DNA of 6,250 nt from an uncultured Paraglaciecola sp. (GTDB lineage: Bacteria > Pseudomonadota > Gammaproteobacteria > Enterobacterales > Alteromonadaceae), in contig CAJQKX010000148.1 in the NCBI GenBank assembly GCA_905479025.1, positions 1-6,250 on the forward strand. Direction: 5' to 3'. Of the stretch, positions 1-4,879 are shown one piece after another. Positions within the stretch are counted from its first letter, which is position 1; each line of letters starts with the position of its first letter. Under the pieces are notes generated by a model. That model searched no databases. It was given only the letters and a program-made list of their open reading frames with translations, and was not told the origin of the DNA. The position numbers were made by a program, and so were the translations under genes.

Positions 1-414
1 GATTTTTTTAAACGTAGTCAACAACAAATTCAACAATGGTTTAAAAAAGATGGGGACACTCCAACTGAACAAGATTTAATTACAGACCCAGAATTTTTAA
101 CTGAAGCATGTTTAGAAATACTTGAGCCTGCCAACATCGAACAGCAAATAACAGAAGGTATATTGGGGACTGAGCATATTGTTATACCTCCTGCCCCTTC
201 GATCATCAATGCGATGACAGGTTCATTAGATATTCTATCTGCAAGAGTCACACGCTCTCGCCTAGCTGGCGATCCGCCGGATATCCTAATTGAACCACAA
301 CTTCGTGATTTCGGTATGATGGAATTTTACCGAGCTAAAGAGCTCATTGAACATGGCCGTGCTAGCGTATATAGAATTGCAGACCAAATTAAATATCAAT
401 TAGGTGCTGAATAA
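1..414 (+). CDS. Patatin-like phospholipase (RssA/NTE type), C-terminal part
   Basis: The frame is open from the first base and ends at TAA, giving 137 residues. The N-terminal half, with the expected GxSxG nucleophile motif, lies outside the window. The visible part carries the hallmark of RssA-type patatin proteins: residues 72-95 contain MTGSLDI, then TRSRLAGDPPD, followed by LIEP and a G-M-M-E-F-Y-R-A stretch at 105-112. In the family these segments lie just after the catalytic Asp region, and the proteins are serine lipid acyl hydrolases with a Ser-Asp dyad, usually about 300 residues long. The physiological substrate is generally unknown. The next gene follows 88 bases downstream with its own promoter candidate, so linkage is not required. 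I see no clear terminator after the stop. Family assignment is firm; a specific gene name is not justified from a C-terminal fragment. Confidence 0.85.
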   Translation, partial: DFFKRSQQQIQQWFKKDGDTPTEQDLITDPEFLTEACLEILEPANIEQQITEGILGTEHIVIPPAPSIINAMTGSLDILSARVTRSRLAGDPPDILIEPQLRDFGMMEFYRAKELIEHGRASVYRIADQIKYQLGAE

Positions 415-440
415 TTAAGTACGATATTTAAACAGTATAA

Positions 441-469
441 TTGACAGACTCTCGGCTGCTCTCTAAGGT
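441..469 (+). promoter_or_regulatory. Candidate sigma70 promoter for the DUF1232 gene
   Basis: A perfect -35 hexamer TTGACA (441-446) is followed by exactly 17 bases and then TAAGGT (464-469), which keeps the key T, A and final T of a -10 box. Transcription would start near 476, leaving a leader of about 27 bases that contains the AGGA ribosome site (491-494), 8 bases before the ATG at 503. A perfect TATAAT (436-441) overlaps the -35 box by one base but has no recognisable -35 of its own. This is inferred from sequence only. Confidence 0.55.
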
Positions 470-502
470 ATATGATTAACAACTAAAAAAAGGAATTTTT
501 AC

Positions 503-1054
503 ATGCCAATACAAATTAGTTTCGAACTCTCTGACAGCGACTTAGAGCACTTTCGCTCAATGATGAAAGCCGCTATGGAAAAAGCCAGTGAATATCCACC
601 TGCCGAAGTATTAGAAAAAGCACGTGCCGTCTGTGCGGAAATGGAACAGGCTAATTTGCCTGATTTTGTTAAACACAGAATGGAATCTCTTGAGACACTT
701 ATATCAGCTTTGGAAGATCCAGAATGGCAAATGCCAGAAGATGAAAAAAATGAAATTCTAACTTCGCTTGCCTATTTTAGTGAGCCAGAAGATTTAGTGC
801 CTGACAATATTCCAGGTTTAGGTTATGTGGATGATGCCATCATGATTGAGTTGGTTATTCAAGAGTTGTCACAAGATTTGGCTGCTTATAAACAATTTTG
901 TAAGTACAGAACAACGGAAGAAAATCGCAGAGGCGCTGAAGCGAATGTGAATAGAGACAGTTGGCTAACTAGCAAGAGAACAGAGCTTCGTTCTCAAATG
1001 CGTCGCGGTCGAAGTAAAGGTGCAAGTAGACGTTTATTCTCAAGGATAATGTAA
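503..1054 (+). CDS. DUF1232 (YkvA-like) domain protein
   Basis: A complete 183-residue protein. The ATG is preceded by AGGA at 491-494 with 8-base spacing, which fixes the start. Residues about 83-120 match the short DUF1232 core: a helix ending in LAYFSEPEDLVPD, then IPGLGYVDDA and an amphipathic helix (IMIELVIQEL). The acidic pair of the Y-V-D-D-A motif and the P-D-x-I-P-G-L-G turn are the conserved features. The N-terminal part (9-80) is acidic and helical, with a possible coiled coil. The tail (157-183) is strongly basic, with clustered Arg (RR, RGR, SRR), which could bind nucleic acid or acidic lipid; that is inference. I see no signal peptide and no convincing membrane helix, unlike many short YkvA proteins. 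No biochemical role is established for the domain. The gene probably forms its own transcription unit and converges on the minus-strand genes. Confidence 0.8.
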   Translation: MPIQISFELSDSDLEHFRSMMKAAMEKASEYPPAEVLEKARAVCAEMEQANLPDFVKHRMESLETLISALEDPEWQMPEDEKNEILTSLAYFSEPEDLVPDNIPGLGYVDDAIMIELVIQELSQDLAAYKQFCKYRTTEENRRGAEANVNRDSWLTSKRTELRSQMRRGRSKGASRRLFSRIM

Positions 1055-1071
1055 TAATATCCAATGATCAG

Positions 1072-1099
1072 ATGCAGGGACAAGTAAACCACCCTGCAT
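1072..1099. terminator. Hairpin between convergent genes, possible bidirectional terminator
   Basis: ATGCAGGG (1072-1079) pairs perfectly with CCCTGCAT (1092-1099), giving an 8-bp stem with a 12-base loop; a flanking G-U pair (1071/1100) could extend it. It lies 17 bases after the stop of the + strand gene and 11 bases after the stop of the - strand gene, the expected place for a shared terminator. The T-rich stretch on the + side (TTATTTTT, about 1110-1117) starts some 10 bases beyond the stem, and there is none on the - side. It is therefore not a textbook intrinsic terminator in either direction. Confidence 0.4.
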
Positions 1100-1110
1100 T
1101 AATTCAACAT

Positions 1111-1746
1111 TTATTTTTCAATGATAGCGGTGATACGTAACGGTTTATGTGGTAATTTTAGCCCGTTAGCTTGCATTAGCCGCGCTTTACTCAAAGCTAT
1201 GGTTCCCTCTTTATTCATTAAAGGTTGTAAACTTTCTGGTAAATTTATCTCTCGGTCAAAATGAAACGATAAACCCTCTGCAGAGGGCATCATAAAAGAC
1301 AAAAAACCTCCCATCCCATCAAAAAAAGCCTGATACTGATCAAATAATAATAACAAATCATCATGAGTATAGTGTGTCTTCAGGTAGCTCGGTAACGTCT
1401 CTAACTGCACAGACATATCACATCGATTGGCCTGATCATCTAACTCAATGACCACTTGTGCCTTAGCCATCTTAAGAATTTTATTTTTGGGCACAGTAAA
1501 TCGCTCATTGTTTTCAACCGTCAATGGCAATCTTTGTTTTTGCGTAACTATATCAGCACGGATGATGTGACAAAGGCGGTTTTCCGCAATATGTTGAAAT
1601 CCAAAGGCAAATCTTAATGCGTTAGTGTCAGGCTCATCAAGTTTTTTAACATGACTATAAAAGCTTGAATATTGTACTTCTAACGTGTCTGCGATTGCAT
1701 ATGTACTTAAAATCATATGCCCTAATATAAATAGTGTTATTTTCAA
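1111..1746 (-). CDS. Secreted protein, probable DUF2987 family
   Basis: A complete 211-residue protein starting at TTG (1746-1744). The TTG is favoured because it gives a coherent signal peptide: Met-Lys, a hydrophobic core over residues 3-14, and a probable signal peptidase I site after A-I-A at 19. The first ATG (1716) would remove half of it. The TTG also overlaps the upstream gene's TGA in a TTGA junction. The mature protein begins with the segment V-Q-Y-S-S-F-Y-S-H-V-K-K (24-35), then R-F-A-F-G-F (45-50), which I associate with DUF2987, an uncharacterised family of marine gammaproteobacteria. Two cysteines (59, 109) could form a periplasmic disulfide. A hydrophobic patch at 140-153 (G-M-G-G-F) is short for a membrane helix. 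No function is known to me. Its coupling to the Bax-like gene suggests a periplasmic, cell-wall-related role. The family call is from memory of motifs. Confidence 0.65.
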   Translation of the reverse strand: MKITLFILGHMILSTYAIADTLEVQYSSFYSHVKKLDEPDTNALRFAFGFQHIAENRLCHIIRADIVTQKQRLPLTVENNERFTVPKNKILKMAKAQVVIELDDQANRCDMSVQLETLPSYLKTHYTHDDLLLLFDQYQAFFDGMGGFLSFMMPSAEGLSFHFDREINLPESLQPLMNKEGTIALSKARLMQANGLKLPHKPLRITAIIEK

Positions 1747-2636
1747 CCCGCTGTATCCATATGTTTTCTATTCACTCGCAACATGCTGAGCAATTCATCT
1801 ATGTATGCTTGTCCCCGTTCAGAGTAACTTGATAGGCCAGCAGCTAGAGCTTTTGCAGAAACAGGCTTGACAGCCTGTCTTAGATTTTGTCTTATCATAC
1901 GTAAGTCTTTATATGCATAGTGACGATTAAGATTACGTGTGTAAGTCATAACCGCATGAGATAGGTCTCTAAATTTTGCAACTTCATGGACTGCGTTGTC
2001 ATTGCGTTGTTTAGGTACGAAACCACAGCCTTTTTTAAAACACCAAAGTCCAAAAAAATTGTACCCCTGTTGAGCAAACCTTGAGGCTCCCCAACCTGAC
2101 TCATTTGCAGCCTGAACCAAAACAAGTGCCTCAGGTATCGTATCAACTCTTTTTATTAACATTTTTAACGTCTGCTCTAAAGATAACTTTTTATCACCTG
2201 AAAACTGATATTTTTTTGCTAACTGATTAAATACCTCTTGTTGATACTGATTAAAATCTTGCTGTTGCAGCATCATTTTTTGTAACGCAAATACCATTTC
2301 CCGCTCTTTTAAAATAATTTCATTTTGTCTTTGAATTTCAGGTTGTAAATAAGCGAAGAATGCGCGTTTTTTCTCAATAACATCACTATAATCAGAAAAA
2401 ACAGGAACCGGTTTAGTACTGCTGTCTAATGAAGGTATGTGCAATCCATCAAGGCTAATAATGTCCTGTGCAACATCTTTAATTTTAGATTGCTGTAATA
2501 AAACAATTAACGTTACGGTGGTGATTATAACTGCAATTATGACAACACATATTTTAACAACATCACGCATGAAATATCGACTCATCAGGGTTTGATTGTG
2601 ACTTAACATTGAGTACTTTAACTCCAAATAATTCAC
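1743..2636 (-). CDS. bax: Bax-like glucosaminidase (GH73-type peptidoglycan hydrolase), membrane-anchored
   Basis: Up to 297 residues. Residues 167-246 closely match the E. coli Bax catalytic region: A-L-V-L-V-Q-A-A-N-E-S-G-W-G-A-S-R-F, then N-F-F-G-L-W-C, K-K-G-C-G-F-V-P, and N-R-H-x-A-Y-K-D-L-R. Glu179 in the N-E-S-G-W-G motif is the expected general acid of GH73-type endo-beta-N-acetylglucosaminidases, which cut glycan strands of peptidoglycan. Cys199 and Cys204 may pair. A single N-terminal hydrophobic segment (about 27-48) anchors the enzyme in the inner membrane, facing the periplasm; 85-140 is a helical linker. The start is uncertain. The longest frame begins with GTG at 2636 and overlaps the upstream gene by 74 bases. 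Internal ATGs at 2609, 2585 and 2570 reduce this; 2585 (23-base overlap) and 2570 (8-base overlap) fit translational coupling and leave the anchor intact. No strong ribosome site marks any of them. The gene ends in the TTGA junction with the downstream gene. Confidence 0.88.
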   Translation of the reverse strand: MNYLELKYSMLSHNQTLMSRYFMRDVVKICVVIIAVIITTVTLIVLLQQSKIKDVAQDIISLDGLHIPSLDSSTKPVPVFSDYSDVIEKKRAFFAYLQPEIQRQNEIILKEREMVFALQKMMLQQQDFNQYQQEVFNQLAKKYQFSGDKKLSLEQTLKMLIKRVDTIPEALVLVQAANESGWGASRFAQQGYNFFGLWCFKKGCGFVPKQRNDNAVHEVAKFRDLSHAVMTYTRNLNRHYAYKDLRMIRQNLRQAVKPVSAKALAAGLSSYSERGQAYIDELLSMLRVNRKHMDTAG

Positions 2637-3330
2637 GATATAAAATACCTTTCATATTGATGAAAAAGGGAATAATCCAAATGTACGCAAAACCTAAAGA
2701 CAGAGCACCTAAAAATAAACACAGGTAATACACAAGGTAAAACACCGAAAGGGGCATCCAATATTTATGGAACACTTTTAAAGACTGGATCACAGATTGA
2801 CTCGGAGCTAGCCTTTTTTCAATCAACAACATGATTGAAAAACCTGTTGCAAGATTAACATAAAACAACATCGCCACACCTAACAAAACACTAACCTGTG
2901 ACCCAACAAAAGAGCCAACGTCTGACATTGCTGCTAATAGCAGCGCCAATAAAATAACTAGAATAGAGCCCATTACGTTTTTAAGAATAGATGAAAATCT
3001 TGGCTTGATCCCTACACTATGTGAAATACCTAACAAAAACATAGTAGCTATTATAGGTGTAGTAACAATAATACCTGCGACCTTTAGTGAAATCATCATA
3101 CTTTGAGGGACAACACTTAAATCAGATATGCCGAACCATGATTGCAATACCCAAGCAAATACGATGGCAATAAAAAACAATAATAACACACCATGTAAAA
3201 CGACTGTTTTAGTATTTTTTGATAAATTCCAAGCCTCTTCAGCAATCGCTTTTAGATCTAATTGGGTTTCGCCCTTGAGTGACTTTTCGAGGCTGCCACC
3301 CTGTATTTTAAACTGTTTTTGTTCTTCCAC
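2563..3330 (-). CDS. Six-helix integral membrane protein of unknown function
   Basis: A complete 255-residue protein starting at GTG (3330-3328). The start is supported by AGGA six bases upstream. About 40 polar N-terminal residues are followed by hydrophobic segments near 43-63, 80-104, 118-135, 143-170, 192-210 and 211-226, then a polar C-terminal tail. The layout resembles poorly characterised bacterial membrane families of the YciC/DUF975 kind: a helix-breaking P-S-Q-S-V-I-Q-S-L-K stretch (176-185) before H-K-Y-W-M-P-L, and a final G-I-L-Y-R-E-L-F (228-235). This resemblance is loose and I cannot name a family. I see no transport motif or catalytic signature. Its 3' end overlaps the Bax-like gene, and the LysE gene ends 48 bases upstream, so the four genes may share a transcript. 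A role with the Bax-like hydrolase is inferred only from this arrangement. Confidence 0.75.
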   Translation of the reverse strand: MEEQKQFKIQGGSLEKSLKGETQLDLKAIAEEAWNLSKNTKTVVLHGVLLLFFIAIVFAWVLQSWFGISDLSVVPQSMMISLKVAGIIVTTPIIATMFLLGISHSVGIKPRFSSILKNVMGSILVILLALLLAAMSDVGSFVGSQVSVLLGVAMLFYVNLATGFSIMLLIEKRLAPSQSVIQSLKVFHKYWMPLSVFYLVYYLCLFLGALSLGFAYIWIIPFFINMKGILYRELFGVKVLNVKSQSNPDESIFHA

Positions 3331-3336
3331 TTAAAT

Positions 3337-3340
3337 TCCT
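3337..3340 (-). promoter_or_regulatory. Ribosome binding site supporting a GTG start
   Basis: On the minus strand AGGA (3340-3337) lies six bases before GTG at 3330. This is the best Shine-Dalgarno match in the trio and supports the GTG as the true start of the membrane protein. Confidence 0.6.
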
Positions 3341-3378
3341 ATTTAACGATCACTTTGGCATTACTTTATAAAAGCGCA

Positions 3379-4023
3379 CTATACAGGCATAACCAATTTT
3401 ATCGCCAACAAAATCAATACAACACCCATACCCCTATCAAACCAATAACCTTTTTTAGCAATATACAGCCTGACTCTTTTAGAACTTAAAAACAAAGACA
3501 GAACACAAAACCAAATACCTGTTGCCACGGCCAAATATAACCCATATCCAAGTTTAATTGCATTGGGCGTATCTGGCGATACGACCACAGCAAATACCGA
3601 TAAAAAAAACAGGGTGGCCTTTGGGTTGAGGCCATTCGTTAAAAATCCCACCATAAAGGCTTTATTATCAGAAATAATGTGCATTGTTTTTTTAAACTCT
3701 ACACTATTTAAGTGTTTAGGCGCAGAGCTCCTTATCGCTCCCCATCCTAGATACAGTAAATACATAGCAGCAAAATAACTCAATACTTGAAAAAGCACAG
3801 GTGTTGTTTTTATAACAATACCTATACCTAGTAAGGAATAGCCAACATGGATCAGTATGCCTACCCCAACACCAATACTGGTAATGATAGCGGCTCTTCG
3901 GCCAAAACTAATGCTGTGTTTCAATACGATGGCGAAGTCTGGACCAGGACTAGCGACGGCCAACAAGTGCACACTAGCAATAGTTAAAAACTCCAACCAA
4001 TATTGGTGTACATATTCAATCAA
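3379..4023 (-). CDS. LysE/RhtB family amino-acid exporter
   Basis: A complete 214-residue protein from a TTG start (4023-4021), supported by AAAGGG seven bases upstream, and ending at TAG. It has the usual length and six-helix layout of the LysE/RhtB superfamily. The signature A-S-P-G-P-D-F (24-30) sits in the first helix. G-V-G-V-G (51-55) is in the second helix, and A-A-M-Y-L-L-Y-L-G-W (85-94) in the third. The conserved loop-helix G-F-L-T-N-G-L-N-P-K-A (126-136) follows, then the last helix D-R-G-M-G-V-V-L-I-L-L-A (196-207). Family members export amino acids or related metabolites (lysine, threonine, homoserine lactone, leucine) using the proton-motive force; the substrate cannot be told from sequence. 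It precedes the membrane protein/Bax/DUF2987 trio by 48 bases in the same direction and may lie at the head of that transcript. No adjacent LysR-type regulator is visible. Confidence 0.9.
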   Translation of the reverse strand: MIEYVHQYWLEFLTIASVHLLAVASPGPDFAIVLKHSISFGRRAAIITSIGVGVGILIHVGYSLLGIGIVIKTTPVLFQVLSYFAAMYLLYLGWGAIRSSAPKHLNSVEFKKTMHIISDNKAFMVGFLTNGLNPKATLFFLSVFAVVVSPDTPNAIKLGYGLYLAVATGIWFCVLSLFLSSKRVRLYIAKKGYWFDRGMGVVLILLAIKLVMPV

Positions 4024-4030
4024 GTTTATG

Positions 4031-4036
4031 CCCTTT
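4031..4036 (-). promoter_or_regulatory. Ribosome binding site supporting the TTG start of the LysE gene
   Basis: On the minus strand AAAGGG (4036-4031) is followed by seven bases and then TTG. The resulting N-terminus (M-I-E-Y-V-H-Q-Y-W-L) places the P-G-P-D-F motif at the usual distance for the family, so the TTG start is credible. Confidence 0.55.
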
Positions 4037-4222
4037 GAGTAACATATCTACAAACCATCCGGCAAATTTACTTTTAGGTCCGTAGTGTTTTTAGTAAAAA
4101 TTATTCTAACCTGAACTTGGTCCTAGGTTTAACTCGAGGCAGAAAGCTAAAGAATAACTAGTCTGACTAACATAACTGGTTATCGAGTATATTCCAATGG
4201 AGACAGACTCATCAGCGTCATG

Positions 4223-4309
4223 CCGCTTGAAAATTTTCAACCACCACAATGGTCACTGTAATCTTAATTGATAAATATACATTGTAAGCTAAAGCTAAAA
4301 TTCAAGCGG
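4223..4309. repeat. Short inverted repeat with an inner palindrome
   Basis: CCGCTTGAA (4223-4231) is the exact reverse complement of TTCAAGCGG (4301-4309), with 69 bases between. The left arm overlaps a perfect 14-bp palindrome, TTGAAAATTTTCAA (4227-4240). The palindrome could be an operator; the arms could mark the ends of a tiny element or a distant stem. A 9-bp match of this kind is expected about once by chance in a region this long, so significance is low. Confidence 0.3.
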
Positions 4310-4562
4310 AAAAGAAACACTCCAGCTTATGTTACATGTTTTTGTTGCCTGTCCTTTAATTTTAGGATCGTTAGACTCAATCTGCATTACAATCGAGTAT
4401 TAAGAAATTGCTACCTCCTCAATATTGTGAGTTTTCCATGAATCAGCATTATTTTTAAAGGGCATTTAATCTAGATTCGCCAGAAATAGTTGTGCCTTTT
4501 AACACCACGATTTTTAGTATATTCATCATATAACAATGTACATTAGCTAAAATAAGGGGGCA

Positions 4563-4736
4563 TCAGAGGTTTAAACATCCGGATTGATAACAAATACATG
4601 GAAACTTAAACATCATAAGTGAATATTTTATAAACGAATTATTTTCACAAGAATTACTTTTAAGCATTATTTTCTTTTGAATAAAAATCCGAGGTTTTTT
4701 TACAACTAATCGAAGATAGTTGCCTACTATTTGCAT
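4563..4736 (-). CDS. Possible small ORF, 57 residues, unsupported
   Basis: ATG (4736-4734) to TGA (4565-4563). The product is basic at its N-terminus (K-K-P-R-I-F-I-Q-K-K-I, residues 13-23) and has four cysteines in its second half (30, 47, 49, 54). I recognise no family, see no clear ribosome site, and the gene would lie inside an AT-rich gap where an open frame of this size can arise by chance. It is listed because it is the longest ATG-started frame in the gap, not because I believe it is expressed. Confidence 0.12.
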   Translation of the reverse strand: MQIVGNYLRLVVKKPRIFIQKKIMLKSNSCENNSFIKYSLMMFKFPCICYQSGCLNL

Positions 4737-4750
4737 TAAAGATTAGCCTA

Positions 4751-4879
4751 TTGTTTAGCAGTTACTGTAAAACCTGTTGGTGTAATTTAGCTCAACACGG
4801 GTCTAAGGGTTTCCAAACTGATTTATTTGGCGTATCTACTTTGAGAATGCTTCAAGTAGCACACCCATTATTAAAATGA
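4751..4879 (+). CDS. Possible small upstream ORF overlapping the transferase start (ATGA)
   Basis: A frame open from 4685 ends at TGA 4877-4879, overlapping the transferase ATG at 4876 in a classic ATGA junction. The earliest usable start I see is TTG 4751, giving 42 residues. The second half (Q-H-G-S-K-G-F-Q-T-D-L-F-G-V-S-T-L-R-M-L) looks protein-like. The transferase ATG has no ribosome site of its own, so coupled translation from this frame is conceivable. It may equally be chance or a decayed gene end; I recognise no family and see no strong ribosome site for the TTG. Confidence 0.15.
   Translation: MFSSYCKTCWCNLAQHGSKGFQTDLFGVSTLRMLQVAHPLLK

Larger units (their letters stand above)
4024..4875. 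other. Long AT-rich intergenic region with no convincing gene
   Basis: These 852 bases separate two divergently transcribed genes and should contain promoters for both, though I find no clear -35/-10 pair. All six frames are broken by frequent stops; the longest open stretches encode fewer than 70 residues. One + frame (4375-4530) is interrupted by a single TAA (4456-4458), and its first part reads S-S-I-K-K-L-L-P-P-Q-Y-C-E-F, which looks protein-like but matches nothing I recognise. It could be a decayed gene. Short recurrences of AGCTAAA (4145, 4287, 4293, 4545) and TACATT are expected by chance in such AT-rich DNA. No tRNA, transposase remnant or strong terminator is seen. A small regulatory RNA cannot be excluded. 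Confidence 0.6.

Noticed and set aside
30..251. Minus-strand open frame of 73 codons
   Set aside because: It lies antisense to the well-supported patatin coding frame, and its product has no recognisable features.
1946..2146. Minus-strand open frame of 66 codons within the Bax-like gene
   Set aside because: It is an alternative frame of the conserved glucosaminidase domain, with no independent support.
3128..3334. Plus-strand open frame of 68 codons
   Set aside because: It is antisense to the membrane protein gene; open because of the codon bias of hydrophobic segments on the other strand.
3563..4042. Plus-strand open frames of 71 and 61 codons
   Set aside because: Both are antisense to the LysE-family gene, which has clear family motifs in its own frame.
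4287..4300. AGCTAAAGCTAAAA tandem motif recurring elsewhere in the gap
   Set aside because: Copies are short, irregularly spaced and expected by chance in AT-rich DNA; no array structure as in CRISPR or iterons.
4550..4560. AAATAAGGGGG as a ribosome binding site
   Set aside because: No usable start codon follows at a suitable distance in an open frame.
4684..4702. A-run, CCGAGG, T-run resembling an intrinsic terminator
   Set aside because: The stem is almost entirely A-T with a bulge and has only one or two G-C pairs, and it does not follow any supported gene.
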